From: Flaccisagitta enflata
Lineage: Eukaryota; Chaetognatha; Sagittoidea; Aphragmophora
Direction of reading: 5' to 3'
Length of the DNA: 64,000 nucleotides
Assembly: GCA_965153355.1 (NCBI GenBank)
Contig: OZ231126.1
Span: forward strand, 104,718,001 to 104,782,000
Positions 11,561 to 22,864 of the stretch are shown piece after piece. Position 1 is the stretch's first letter; each line of letters starts with the position of its first letter. The notes under the pieces were generated by a model. It searched no databases. It was not told the origin of the DNA and worked only from the letters and a program-made list of their open reading frames with translations. The position numbers and the translations under genes are program-made.

Positions 11561-12166
11561 AAAATAAATATCAACAATACTAAAATATTCTTGATCTTTT
11601 TTCAAAAGCCGAAAAAGAAGGGCAAGTAAATGACGGAATTAAAGATGTCATGAATTGCAGTAAAATCCCTGACTATTCCAATTACTATAACCCTACCTCT
11701 CCCCCCCCCCACGTATTCAATCCCATACAAAAAACGAACCCAAAGTCTTATACAAAAGCGCAGTTGGGAAGCGCAGGGAGAATCGGCGGAGCTTAAGAGG
11801 AGAATGAGCGTAGCAGGTGCGTAACAGAAGCGTAGCATGAGCGTAGCAGGAGTGTTGTCCATCTTTAGAACAACAAATATAACATGGAAATCGACGACAC
11901 TATTCACAGGAGCAAAGACGACGATAGTAAGAGAAGTCCGTTGTACTCAAGCGGCATTTTCATTTCTTCCTTTTCATTTTCATTCACATGTTCTCGACGT
12001 AATTGGCGGCAAATATACAATGAGAATCTATCAAGAAAGAACTAAGGAAGAGTAAGAAGAGGAACAGACAATCAATATCACTTAAATTGACGTCTTCTAC
12101 GACGCGAAGCGTAGTTGGAGTTAGAATAGATGAGACGCAGATTTATCGACCCATGAACAAATGAAT

Positions 12167-12820
12167 TCACCGACTGATGAACGACGAATGAATGAAACGT
12201 CGACTGATGAATGGTTGATGAATGATGAGTCGACTGCTGAATATGTCCATCTTCTTTCGATGGCGGAGATGAGAAGAGCGCCGTCCGTTTGTGAGACGGC
12301 ATCGGCGCAGATGGCGTTTCACACGCCCGTGGGGATGGCGTTTCACACGCCCGTGAGGATGGCGTTTCAAACGCCCGTAAGGATGGCGATTCACTCGCCC
12401 GTGAGGATGGCGATTCACTCGCCCGTGAGGATGGCGTTTCACACGCCCGTATGGATGGCGATTCACTCGCCCGTGAGGATGGCGTTTCGCACGCCCGTGA
12501 AGAAGCCGTGATCGTCCGTAGCGGCGTCGAACACGACGGAAGTGGCGCTCTCTGCGCCCGTAGAAGCGGCGTGACCGTCCTTGGAAACGGCATCGATCAC
12601 GAGGGAAAATATGGCGCCCAATGCGCCCGTAGAAGCTGCGTGAACGTCCATGTAAATAGCATCGATCACGACGGCGTTGAAATGATAGAGAATTCGGCGC
12701 TTTCTTTCTCTTTTTCTTGCGCTGAAACTCGAGATGTGGAGGACGATTGAGAGAATTTCTTCTTATTCTTTTTCGTTTTAGGATTGCTCTTTCGATCGGA
12801 AAACTGGTGACACTTTTCAA
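12167..12820 (-). CDS. Arg/His-rich repeat frame, uncertain
   Basis: 217 codons open on the minus strand, very rich in Arg, His and Gly, with an eight- to nine-fold repeat of an 8-residue unit (RHPHGRVN/K) encoded by a 24-bp minisatellite (12300-12495). It lies downstream of the 1101-codon ORF of the same LTR element. The 24-bp period keeps several frames open at once, so translation is uncertain. It could be a basic C-terminal extension reached by frameshift or splicing. No family recognised. Confidence 0.25.
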   Translation of the reverse strand: MKSVTSFPIERAILKRKRIRRNSLNRPPHLEFQRKKKRKKAPNSLSFQRRRDRCYLHGRSRSFYGRIGRHIFPRDRCRFQGRSRRFYGRRERHFRRVRRRYGRSRLLHGRAKRHPHGRVNRHPYGRVKRHPHGRVNRHPHGRVNRHPYGRLKRHPHGRVKRHPHGRVKRHLRRCRLTNGRRSSHLRHRKKMDIFSSRLIIHQPFISRRFIHSSFISR

Positions 12821-14033
12821 AGTCCTTCTCCTCCTCCTTCTCCTCCCCTTCCTCTTCCCCGATCATCGAAGACTGTAGAGGCTGAATGCGGGGTTGATTT
12901 ATGTTGAGGGAAGAATGACGGTCGTTTTGCCGATGGAAAAAAGCGAAGGCCGATGATCCTCGATTGCTTTTCTTTTCTTTCTCCTTCTCCTCCTCCTCTT
13001 CCTCCCCTTCCTCTTCATCAAACATCGACTTACGAGGATGAATTCGGGGTTGATTATTAGAGAGAGAACGATGGAAAGAAGGAAATTTCGATGATCCATC
13101 TCGGCTTTTCTCCTCCTCCTCCTCCTCCTCTTCCTCCTTTCCTTCCTCGTTGCTACGAGTCCCTCCGGAATAAAGGGAAGAAGACGGCATTTGTATGGAC
13201 GCGAGAGGAGATGGCATGAGGGGAGATGGCAATTGAAGATCCACAACGGATGATGGCACTTGAAAAACCACAACGGAAGGTGCCACACAAATATCCACAA
13301 CGGAAAGTGGCACTTGAAAAGCCACAACGGCAGATGGCAACTTGAATAAAGCCACGAGAGCAGGTGGCAACTTGAATAAAGCCACGAGAGCAGATGGCAA
13401 CTTGAATAAAGCCACAAGAGCAGATGGCAAATTGGCGTAGGCATACACCACAGAATTGTTCCAAGGAGAAAACGAGTGGGACTTTCTCATGTCCCATGGA
13501 GATAAGGCCAAACGACTTGCCAGTAGAAGAGGCCGAAGACGACTTGCCAGTAGAAGAGGCCAAAGACGACTTGCCAGTAGAAGAGGCCAAGAGAGCACGC
13601 CAGGAGAAGAGGCCAAGACGACTGCCAGGAGAAAGACCAAGGCGACTTGCCAGGAGAAGAGGCCAAAGAGACTTGCCAGTAGAAGAGGCCAAAGACGACT
13701 TGCCAGTAGAAGAGGCCAAAGACGACTTGCCAGGAGAAGAGGCCAAAGACGACTTGCCAGAAGAAGAGGCCAGACGACTTGCCAAGAAGAGGCCAAAGAC
13801 GACTTGCCAGGAGAAGAGGCCAAAGACGACTTGCGGGAAAGAGGCCAAAGACGACTTGCCAGGAGAAGAGGCCAAAGACGACTGGCCAGGAAGGCCAAAG
13901 ACGACTTGCCAGGAGAAGAGGCCAAAGACGACTTGCCAGGAGAAGAGGCCAAAGACGACTTGCCAGGAGAAGAGGCCAAAGACGACTTGCCAGGAGAAGA
14001 GGCCAAAGACAACTTGCCAGGAGAAGAGGCCAA
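12666..14033 (-). CDS. Low-complexity frame with acidic C-terminus, uncertain
   Basis: 455 codons open on the minus strand. The first ~200 lie in the 27-bp minisatellite (SSLASSPGK repeats). Then comes a segment rich in PSALVALFKL- and PSVV-like repeats, and finally Glu/Lys-rich blocks separated by a duplicated SFHRS/AFFHR...NQPRI motif. The latter part overlaps and alternates with the end of the 1101-codon ORF in another frame. This suggests indels inside the minisatellite have shifted the C-terminus of a once longer protein. Function unknown. Confidence 0.25.
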   Translation of the reverse strand: MASSPGKLSLASSPGKSSLASSPGKSSLASSPGKSSLASSPGKSSLAFLASRLWPLLLASRLWPLSRKSSLASSPGKSSLASSWQVVWPLLLASRLWPLLLASRLWPLLLASRLWPLLLASLFGLFSWQVALVFLLAVVLASSPGVLSWPLLLASRLWPLLLASRLRPLLLASRLALSPWDMRKSHSFSPWNNSVVYAYANLPSALVALFKLPSALVALFKLPPALVALFKLPSAVVAFQVPLSVVDICVAPSVVVFQVPSSVVDLQLPSPLMPSPLASIQMPSSSLYSGGTRSNEEGKEEEEEEEEEKSRDGSSKFPSFHRSLSNNQPRIHPRKSMFDEEEGEEEEEEKEKEKKSNRGSSAFAFFHRQNDRHSSLNINQPRIQPLQSSMIGEEEGEEKEEEKDFEKCHQFSDRKSNPKTKKNKKKFSQSSSTSRVSAQEKEKESAEFSIISTPS

Positions 14034-16458
14034 AGACGACTTGCCAGGAGAAGAGGTAAGGCGACTTAGGAAGAAGGTAAAGCGACTGCAGGAAAGAGGC
14101 CAAGGGAAGCGAGATGGGAAAAGAAATTGCCTGGACTAAAGGTAAAACGACTTTATAGGAGAGAAAGACATGAAGAAGAGGCCAAAACTGATATAAGAAA
14201 TAAAAGCGACTTGCCAGGAGAAGAGGCCAAAGACGACTTGCCAGGAGAAGGGCCAAAGACAACTTGCCAGGAGAAGAGGCCAAAGACGACTTGCCAGGAG
14301 AAAAGGCCAATGAGGAGTCCGACGTCAGTTTCTTCTTTACAGACGACGGAAGATGAAATGGCAGGGAAGGTGAAGAAGAGAAAGATTTCATCGCAGACTC
14401 GTGAAGTCTTTCATTCAGTTTCTTTTTCCTTTCCACTCTTTTCTTTTTGACGATTGCTTTCTTCTTTTGCTTCGTCGAAGTTTCAAGATGGACATTACTA
14501 TCTCTGTGTCCACCATCACTCCCCCCACCTCCGACGCTATCACCTCCACCTTTGACGCTGTCACTCCGACCCTTTTGCGCCTTTGACCTCGAGATGAACG
14601 ATGAACTCGATGAAGATGAAATTGATGAATCTAACGACGTCGTCGTCGTCACAGATAACGTCGAACCAACGATGGGAGAGAGTTGAAATGAATGAGAAGT
14701 TGGATGAGAAGAGAGAGGTTCCATCGCAGACTCGTGGAATCTCTTTACTTTTCTATTGACGAATGCTTTCTTCTTTTGCTTCGCCAATGGGAACAGATCG
14801 ACTGAAGAATTCGACGTTGATTTCACCGTAGGCAACGTTGAACTAACGATGGGGGGAAGTTGAGATGGAGAAGTTGGATGAGAGGGAAGAGATTCCATCG
14901 CAGACTCGTGGACTTTCCCTTTTCTTTTCCCCATCACTTTTCCATCGACGATTGCATGAGAATATTCATATGACGACTTTTTCTTTTTCTTTGCCGTCGG
15001 AAGAGAGATGGATTCGCAGAAATCCTGATGTTGCTGTTGTTGACGGGGTTGTTTTGATGATGCTTCGATTTTGGCTCGGCAATCACCTCCTCCGTCATCA
15101 CCTCCAACACTTCCAAAGACGCTGTTACATCCACCATTACTGCCTTTCCTTTTGGCTTTTGTTGATGAAAGTTTCTTTGATTGCGTCTTGGTTGGAGAGA
15201 GAAACTGGGAGACGTGAGAATCACTTCCACCGCCTCCACCGTCACCTCCGCCATCACCAACCATAATGACCATTCCACTCCCACCGACACTCTTGTCACT
15301 CCCGCTTTTCCTTTCAGCGGGAGAAGTCGACTTTGGGGAATCAGTCTTGATCGTTGGAGACGGAGATGAAACAGAATCAGTTAAACCATCACCTCCACTT
15401 TCAATTCCACCGCCACCTAAAACACCACCACCACCATCACCTCTTTCATAGTCGAGTCCTTCTGAGGCTTTTATATCGACGATGACAGATGGAAGTTGAA
15501 TCAAACACGTTTTGGGCGTTGGAATGGGAGCATGAATAAAACCACCGCAACTACCATCACCTCCACTCTCGCTTTCTACGCCACCACCATCACTCACTCT
15601 TTCACAGTCGAATCCTTCTAAGGCTTTTGTATCGACGGCGATGGATGGGGGCTCAATCATAGACGTGACTGGCGTTGAAACGGGAGATGAACTCTGCGTT
15701 GGTTCCGGTTGAAAATCATTTGTTTCTGACAAAAGATCTCCGAAAGGTTTAGCAACAGTTTTCCAAACCATGATACGAACGTCTTTGTTGAGATCCATTT
15801 TCTTCAGATGGAGAAAAGCATCGTCGTATGCATGTTCTGTTGCTGCCAAAGATTGACGATATTTCTTCAGATTTTCCGCCGACGGCGTCTTATTGGCGGA
15901 AGAGAGAGAATTGATAAGTTGCTGTAGAAGGGCTGGAAGGTTGAATCGTTCTTCCAGCAAATTGACGTAACTTTTGACGTCCATGTTTTGACGATCTAAT
16001 TTATCGCCGTCTTCATCGTCGCCGCCACCGCTGCCGCCTCTTACACTGCCGCCTCCGCCGCCACTTTCAATGTTGACAAATTCGCCGCCTCCTTCTCTAT
16101 CACTCCCTTTGATTCCCTCCTTTGGGGTTTCAGTCGTTCCGGAAGTCGGAGGATAAAGCTGACACAACATGGGCATAAGAGTTTCCAAATAACGGCGTGC
16201 TTCACTGACGAGGACGCAAAATGGTGTTACCGTAGCGATGAAGTAGTCCCATGATTCAATGGGCAAAGTTCGATACACAGTGGAAATCGCGACGTTGAAG
16301 GCGTTTTCAGCTGCGATCTGATGCTGTTGGAGCCGTAAACTATTTTCCGCCGATGGCGCTGATGTTGCAAAGGTTAAAGACTCCCACAGTTGTTGGTGGA
16401 TTGTCGGAAGCTGGAGGCGTTCCACCAACGAATTGACATCATAGCTGATGACGTCCAT
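13153..16458 (-). CDS. Gag-like or novel protein with a duplicated ~90-residue N-terminal domain
   Basis: 1101 codons starting at ATG 75 bases inside the 5' LTR. Residues 1-~90 and 159-~248 are homologous copies: both begin MDV, share LPxxxQQL, (A/T)PSAEN, A(A/T)E and end near (V/L)LVSE or DLLSE. They are joined by a Gly/Ser/Asp linker. Residues ~250-690 are Ser/Gly-rich with paired PxxxVDxKAxEGxDxER motifs, basic KQKKKA patches (possible nuclear signals) and three HESAM repeats. The rest is the 27-bp minisatellite, ending in PSALVALFK-like repeats. As the first gene of an LTR element it may be a Gag-like structural protein, but I see no CCHC knuckle. Function is inference. Confidence 0.65.
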   Translation of the reverse strand: MDVISYDVNSLVERLQLPTIHQQLWESLTFATSAPSAENSLRLQQHQIAAENAFNVAISTVYRTLPIESWDYFIATVTPFCVLVSEARRYLETLMPMLCQLYPPTSGTTETPKEGIKGSDREGGGEFVNIESGGGGGSVRGGSGGGDDEDGDKLDRQNMDVKSYVNLLEERFNLPALLQQLINSLSSANKTPSAENLKKYRQSLAATEHAYDDAFLHLKKMDLNKDVRIMVWKTVAKPFGDLLSETNDFQPEPTQSSSPVSTPVTSMIEPPSIAVDTKALEGFDCERVSDGGGVESESGGDGSCGGFIHAPIPTPKTCLIQLPSVIVDIKASEGLDYERGDGGGGVLGGGGIESGGDGLTDSVSSPSPTIKTDSPKSTSPAERKSGSDKSVGGSGMVIMVGDGGGDGGGGGSDSHVSQFLSPTKTQSKKLSSTKAKRKGSNGGCNSVFGSVGGDDGGGDCRAKIEASSKQPRQQQQHQDFCESISLPTAKKKKKSSYEYSHAIVDGKVMGKRKGKVHESAMESLPSHPTSPSQLPPIVSSTLPTVKSTSNSSVDLFPLAKQKKKAFVNRKVKRFHESAMEPLSSHPTSHSFQLSPIVGSTLSVTTTTSLDSSISSSSSSSFISRSKAQKGRSDSVKGGGDSVGGGGSDGGHRDSNVHLETSTKQKKKAIVKKKRVERKKKLNERLHESAMKSFSSSPSLPFHLPSSVKKKLTSDSSLAFSPGKSSLASSPGKLSLALLLASRLWPLLLASRFYFLYQFWPLLHVFLSYKVVLPLVQAISFPISLPLASFLQSLYLLPKSPYLFSWQVVFGLFSWQVVFGLFSWQVVFGLFSWQVVFGLFSWQVVFGLFSWQVVFGLPGQSSLASSPGKSSLASFPQVVFGLFSWQVVFGLFLASRLASSSGKSSLASSPGKSSLASSTGKSSLASSTGKSLWPLLLASRLGLSPGSRLGLFSWRALLASSTGKSSLASSTGKSSSASSTGKSFGLISMGHEKVPLVFSLEQFCGVCLRQFAICSCGFIQVAICSRGFIQVATCSRGFIQVAICRCGFSSATFRCGYLCGTFRCGFSSAIIRCGSSIAISPHAISSRVHTNAVFFPLFRRDS
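13490..14320. repeat. 27-bp coding minisatellite (~28 units)
   Basis: Tandem units of about 27 bp, AAAGACGACTTGCCAGGAGA plus AGAGGCC, homogeneous at the centre and degenerate at both edges, with a few shortened units. Because 27 is a multiple of three and no unit contains a stop, several frames stay open on both strands. Read on the minus strand in the long ORF it gives FSWQVVFGL or SSPGKSSLA repeats. Confidence 0.95.
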
Positions 16459-16533
16459 GATCTCGAAGCGTCGCTGCCGATGACGTCACCATCCGGACCG
16501 GAGAGACGTCGGCGAAGCCATCGAGTTGAAGCT

Positions 16534-17063
16534 TGTCCGCGATCCCCCCTTTCTTCGGCAGTAGTAGTAAATGCAGAGACGGTTACTGGGTCTGCAAAAA
16601 TGTTTTATTATAAACAATGAATTATTTATAAACAAGCAATTGTTTACAAGAATCAATATGTATCAATATTACAAGCCTTGGAAATGCTTATACCTGCAAA
16701 AACTTCAACTCGGTCCTGACTTAGGGGTATCGAGGTAAACAATGATAAAATTCATGTATCATTTATCATCTGAAATGGGGAAAATGAGAGAACCATTAGA
16801 AACTTGTCAATTTCTTTACCATTGACACATAATAGACGCATGATAGAAAGAAATGGATACGAAAGAGACAAATAGACAAGCCATAGATCGTATGTTCTTA
16901 TAAAGAAAATCTCTCCCGTCCTTAAAGGGAAAATCTGTTTCCGTTTCAATCGAGTATCAAATTAATGACAAGGCGTCTCACCAGGGTAAGTTAAATGGAA
17001 AGTAGGTGAGTTAAATGCATCAAAATAAAAAGAGCATCGCAAAAGCGCGTAGGAGCGCGCACA
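16534..17063 (-). repeat. 5' LTR of the non-autonomous element
   Basis: 530 bp, TG...CA ends on both strands. On the minus strand it begins TGTGCGCGCTCC, contains TTTATAAG as a possible TATA element near plus 16900, and has AATAAA followed by CATTTTTGCAG near its end as a plausible polyadenylation region. A 65-codon open frame (16752-16949) is present identically in the other LTR and is not considered a gene. Confidence 0.9.
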
Positions 17064-17174
17064 GTGATATTTGATTATATGTGGTTACTGATTGTCGTAA
17101 TGATTGATCAGATAACCCAAAGAACAACCAAATGATGAATGAATGAAATGTTTAAATGAAAAACCAATTGAATC

Positions 17175-17640
17175 TCATCCCATGAAAAGGAAATGGGAGC
17201 CTACGCTGTTCATGCCTGTCAGGATAAAAAGCCCGTCATTGATACGTAAGAAAAGCTTTTGGTAAAACAAATGACAATGGTTGTTTTGAGCTGGCAAGTG
17301 CCCAGCACACCAAATGGAATGAGGTAGTGGACAGGGCTATGCTCATCAATCTTGTTTCATGGGTGAGTTGAGCTGTCATTGGGTCATGTCTATATATCTC
17401 AGTCGCTTAAAGTCTTTGTTTCTCAATATGAGCATGTAACGTATCTTACACACTTTCCCATCCAGTATCTATCTGCGAAAAAGAAGAAATAGAACTCAAG
17501 AAAATGGACTGAATCAAAAGATCAATCGCTGGAGATATGACTTCGTAGCTGTACCAACGTGTATCTTTGAAACAGTGGACTTGTTTATTGGTTTTGTCCA
17601 TTGACTCTTGTGTGAGATGTGGTGGATTATCAAAGCGTTT
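17175..17640 (-). repeat. Inverted satellite segment at the array edge
   Basis: The same satellite block in reverse orientation, joined head-to-head with the forward array near 17640-17660. The left edge of the array lies only ~110 bases from the right LTR of the preceding element. Confidence 0.85.
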
Positions 17641-19786
17641 TTTTGAAACACAGATACTATCTCAGTTTGCTCATATTGAGAAACAAAGACTTTCAGAGAC
17701 TGAGATATATATACTTGACCCAATGACAGCTCAACTCACCCATGAAACAAGATTGACGAGCATAGCCCTGTCCACTACCTCATTCCCTATCATTTGGTGT
17801 GCTGGGCACTTGCCTGCTCAAAACAACAATTGTCATATGTTTTACCAAAAGCTTTTCTTATTTATCAACGACGGGCCTGTTATTGTGACAGGCATTCCTT
17901 CTCATGGGATGAGATCAAGACTATTACTCTCAAATTACGCTTGACTTTTGCGGTGAAAGATTCCACTTTAACCGTCATCAGTTATCATTGTGGTTAAAAC
18001 TATAAGAGGATGAATCGTTTGACTACTTGGCTAACTGGGACAAAACCAAACTGAGATCGTATCTGTGTTTCAAAAAACGCTTTGTTAATCCACCACATAT
18101 CGCACAAGAGTCAATGGACAAAACCATTAAATGAGTCCACTGTTAAAAAAGCTACACATTGGTACAGCTACGGAGTTATATCTCCAGCGATCATCTTTTG
18201 ATTCAGTCCATTTTCTTGAGTTTGATTTCTTCTTTTTCGCAAATTGATACGTGATGGTTGAACGCTGTTCATATCAAACCGTCATCAGTTATCATTGTGG
18301 TTAAACCTATAAGAGGATGAATCGTTTGACTACTTGACTAACTGGGACGAAACCAAACTGATTTTGTATCTGTGTTTCAAAAAACGCTTTGTTAATCCAC
18401 CACATCTTACACAAGAGTCAATGGACAAAACCATTAAACGAGTCCACTGTTTCAAAGATACACATTGGTACAGCTACGGAGTCATATCTCCAGCGATCAT
18501 CTTTTGATTCAGTCCATTTTCTTGAGTTCTATTTCTTCTTTTTCGCAGATAGATACCGGATGGGAAAGTGTGTAAGATACGTTACATGCTCATATTGAGA
18601 AACAAAGACTTTCAGAGACTGAGATATATATACTTGACCCAATGACAGCTCAACTCACCCATGAAACAAGATTGACGAGCATAGCCCTGTCCACTACCTC
18701 ATTCCCTATCATTTGGTGTGCTGGGCACTTGCCTGCTCAAAACAACGATTGTCATATGTTTTACCAAAAGCTTTTCTTATGTATCAACGACGGGCCTGTT
18801 ATCGTGAAAGACATTCCTTTTCATGGGATGAGATCAAGACTATTACTCTCTAATTACGCTTGACTTTTGCGGTGAAAGACTCCACTTTAACCGTCATCAG
18901 TTATCATTGTGGTTAAAACAATAAGAGGATGAATCGTTTGACTACTTGGCTAACTGGGACAAAACCAAACTGAGATCGTATCTGTTTCAAAAAACGCTTT
19001 GATAATCCACCACATCTCACACAAGAGTCAATGGACAAAACCATTAAACGAGTCCAGTGTTTCAAAGATACACATTGGTACAGCTACGAAGTCACATCTC
19101 CAGCTATCATCTTTTGATTCTGTCCATTTTCTTGAGTTCTATTTCTTCTTTTTCGCAGATAGATACGGGATGGTTGAACATTGTTTACTTTTACCGTCAT
19201 CAGTTATCATTGTGGTTAAAACTATAAGAGGATGAATCGTTTGACTACTTGGCTAACTGGGACAAAACCAAACTGAGATTGTATCTGTGTTTCAAAAGAC
19301 GCTTTGTTAATCCACCACATCTTACACATGAGTCAATGGACAAAACCATTAAACAAGTCGACTGTTTCAAAGATACACATTGGTACAGCTACGGAGTCAT
19401 ATCTCCAGCGATCATCTTTTGATTCAGTCCATTTTCTTGAGTTCTATTTCTTCTTTTTAGCAGATAGATACCGGATGGGAAAGTGTGTAAGATACGTTAC
19501 TTGCTCATATTGAGAAACAAAGACTTTTAGAGACTGAGATATATATACTTGACCCAATGACAGCTCAACTCACCCATGAAACAAGATTGACGAGCATAGC
19601 CCTGTCCACTACCTCATTCCCTATCATTTGGTGTGCTGGGCACTTGCCTGCTCAAAACAACGATTGTCATATGTTTTACCAAAAGCTTCTCGAATGTATC
19701 AACAACGGGCCTGTTATCGTGACAGGCATTCCTTTTCATTGGATGAGATCAAGACTATTAATCTCAAATTACGCGTCAGTTTGGTT

Positions 19787-19985
19787 TCCTCCCAGTTAGC
19801 CAAGTAGTCAAAAGTTTGGTTTCGTCCCAATTAGAAAAGTAGTCATACGATTCATCCTCTTATAGTTTTAACCACAATGATAACTGATGATGTTTAAAGT
19901 GAACAGCGTTCAACCATCCGGTATCTATCTGCGAAAAAGATGAAATAGTACTCAAGAAAATGGACTGAATCAAAAGATGATCGCT
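19787..19985 (-). repeat. Inverted satellite segment inside the array
   Basis: About 200 bp of the short unit in reverse orientation, with a partial duplication of its TTTGGTTTCGTCCCA word. Forward units resume at about 19985. Indicates inversion or template switching within the array. Confidence 0.8.
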
Positions 19986-20613
19986 GTTGGGACAAAACCA
20001 AACTGAGATTGTATCTGTGTTTCAAAAAACGCTTTGATAATCCACCAGAGTTCTATTTCTTTTTTTGCAGATAGATACCGGATGGGAAAGTGTGTAAGAT
20101 ACGTTACATGCTCATATTGAGAAACAAAGACTTCCAGAGACTGAGATATATATACTTGACCCATTGACAGCTCAACTCACCCATGAAACAAGATTGACGA
20201 GCATAGCCCTGTCCACTACCTCATTCCCTATCATTTGGTGTGCTGGGCACTTGCCTGCTCAAAACAATGATTGACAGATGTTTTACCAAAAGCTTTTCTT
20301 ATGTATCGTGACAGGCATTCCTTTTCATGGGATGAGATCAAGACTATTACTCTCAAATTACGCTTGACTTTTGCGGTGAAAGATTCCACTTTAACCGTCA
20401 TCAGTTATCATTGTGGTTTGAACTATAAGAGGATGAATCGTTTGACTACTTGGCTAACTGGGACGAAACCAAACTGAGATCGTATCTGTGTTTCAAAACA
20501 GCTTTGTCAATCCACCACATCTCACACAAGAGTCAATGGACAAAACCATTAAATGAGTCCACTGTTTCAAAGATACACATTGTCTACAGAGTCATGTCTC
20601 TAGCGATCATCTT

Positions 20614-20883
20614 TTGATTCAGTCCATTTTCTTGAGTTTTATTTTTTCTTTTTCGCAAATAGATACGGGATGGTTGAACACTGTTCACTTTAACCGTCAT
20701 CAGCTATCATTGTGGTTAAAACTAGAAGAAGATGAATTGTTTGACTACTTGGCTAACTGGGACAAAACCAAACTGATATCGTATCTGTGTTTCAAAAAAC
20801 GCTTTGTTAATCCACCACATCTCACACAAGAGTCAATGGACAAAACCATTAAACGAGTCCACTGTTTCAAAGATACACATTGA
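20614..20883 (+). pseudogene. Best-preserved exon-like satellite unit
   Basis: In this copy the frame stays open for 90 codons, starting within the pyrimidine-rich TTTTTCGCA region and running through LWLKLEEDELFDYLANW, YLCFKKRFVNPPHLTQE and KTIKRVHCFKDTH. Composition is that of a folded globular protein. In nearly all other copies the same frame carries TAA in place of the GAA after LKL, and many carry TGA at the Trp after DTH. The array thus looks like an amplified, decayed coding exon. No family is recognised. Fragments of the same frame are open at 22021-22242, 41247-41432, 42282-42467 and 43944-44129. Confidence 0.5.
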
Positions 20884-22864
20884 TACAGCTATGGAGTCAT
20901 ATCTCCAGCGATCATCTTTTGATTCAGTCCATTTTCTTGAGTTCTATTTCTTCTTTTTCGCAGATAGATACCAGATGGGAAAGTGTGTAAGATAAGTTAC
21001 ATGCTCATATTGAGAAACAAAGACTTTCAGAGACTGAGATATATATACTTGACCCAATGACAGCTCAACTCACCCATGAAACAAGATTGACAAGCATAGC
21101 CCTGTCCACTACCTCATTCCCTATCATTTGGTATGCTGGGCACTAGCCAGCTCAAAACAATGATTGTCCTTTGTTTTACCATAAGCTTTTCTTATGTATC
21201 AACGACGGGCCTGTTATCGTGACAGGCATTTCTCTTTTGTATCAATGACGGGCTTTTTATCGTGACAGGCATGAACAGCGTAGGCACCCATTTCCTTTTC
21301 ATGGGATGAGATCAAGACTATTACTCTCAAATTACACTTGACTTTTGCAGTGAAAGATTCCACTTTAACCGTCATCAGTTATCATTGTGGTTAAAACTAT
21401 AAGAGGATGAATCGTTTGTCTACTTGGCTAACTGGGACGAAACCAAACTGAGATTGTATCTGTGTTTCAAAAAACGCTTTGTTAATCCACCACATCTCAC
21501 ACAAGAGTCAATGGACAAAACCATTAAACGAGTCCACTGTTTCAAAGATACACATTGATACAGCTACGGAGTCATATCTCCAGCGATCATCTTTTGATTC
21601 AGTCCATTTTCTTGAGTTCTATTTCTTCTTTTTCGCAGATAGATACCGGATATGGGTGTGTAAGATACATTATATGCTCATATTGAGAAACAAAGACTTT
21701 CAGAGACTGAGATATATACTTGACCCAATGACAGCTCAACTCACCCATGAAACAAGATTGACGAGCATAGCCCTGTCCACTACCTCATTCCCTATCATTT
21801 GGTGTGCTGGGCACTTGCCTGCTCAAAACAACAATTGTCATATGTTTTACCAAAAGCTATCAACGACGGGCCTGTTATCGTGACAGGCATTCCTTTTCAT
21901 GGGATGAGATCTAGACTAATACTCTCAAATTACGCTTGACTTTTGAGGTGAAGATTCCACTTTAGACGTCATCAGCTATCATTGGGGCTAAAACTATAAG
22001 AGGATGAATCGTTTGACTACTTGGCTAACTGGGACGAAACCAAACTGAGATCGTATCTGTGTTTCAAAAAACGCTATGTTAATCCACCACATCTCACACA
22101 AGAGTCGATGGACAAAACCATTAAACGAGTCCACTGTTTCAAAGATACAGATTGTCTACGGAGTCATGTCTCCAGCGATCATCTTTTGATTCAGTCCATT
22201 TTCTTGAGTTCTATTTCTTCTTTTTCGCAGATAGATACCTGATGGGAAAGTGTGTAAGATACGTTACATGCTCATATTGAGAAACAAAAACTTTCAGAGA
22301 CTGAGATATACCGGATGGGAAAGTGTGTAAGATACGTTACATGCTCATATGGAGAAACAAAGACTTTCAAGATTGACGAGCATAGCCCTGTCCACTACCT
22401 CATTCCCTATCATTTGGTGTGCTGGGCATTTGCCTGCTCAAAACAATGATTGTCATATGTTTTACCAAAAGTTTTTCTTATGTATCAACAACGGGCCTGT
22501 TATCGTGACAGGCATTCCTTTTCATGGGATGAGATCAAAATTATTACTCTTAAATTACGCTTGACTTTTTCGGTGAAAGATTCCACTTTAACCGTCATCA
22601 GTTATCATTGTGGTTAAAACAATATGAGGATGAATCGTTTGACTACTTTGCTAACTGGGACAAAAACAAACTGAGATTGTATCTGTGTTTCAAAAAACAC
22701 TTTTTTAATCCACCACATCTCACACAAGAGTCAATGGACAAAACCATTAAACGAGTCCACTGTTTCAAAGATTCACATTGATACAGCTATGGAGTCATAT
22801 CTCCAGCAATCATCTTTTGATTCAGTCTATTTTCTTGAGTTCTATTTCTTCTTTTTCGCAGATA

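Larger units (their letters stand above)
8581..17063 (-). mobile_element. Young non-autonomous LTR retrotransposon
   Basis: Two 530-bp direct repeats (8581-9110 and 16534-17063), indistinguishable by eye, begin TGT and end ACA. They are flanked by the 5-bp target duplication GTGAT (8576-8580 and 17064-17068). A polypurine tract abuts the left LTR on the minus strand, so the element reads right to left. The internal 7.4 kb has no protease, RT, RNase H or integrase, only one long ORF (13153-16458) and several minisatellites. It must therefore be mobilised by enzymes from another element. LTR identity implies recent insertion. A MITE is nested inside. No clear primer-binding site adjoins the 5' LTR; a TGG lies 13 bases in. 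Confidence 0.92.

Noticed and set aside
13424-14139. Plus-strand open frames of 211-227 codons
   Set aside because: Shadows of the 27-bp minisatellite, which is open in several frames on both strands; no start context or non-repetitive extension.
18642-18863. Satellite frame MTAQLTHETRL... as an independent small gene
   Set aside because: Repeated in many units and ending at the same stop, but in a different frame from the exon-like segment and without splice or promoter context; treated as part of the satellite.
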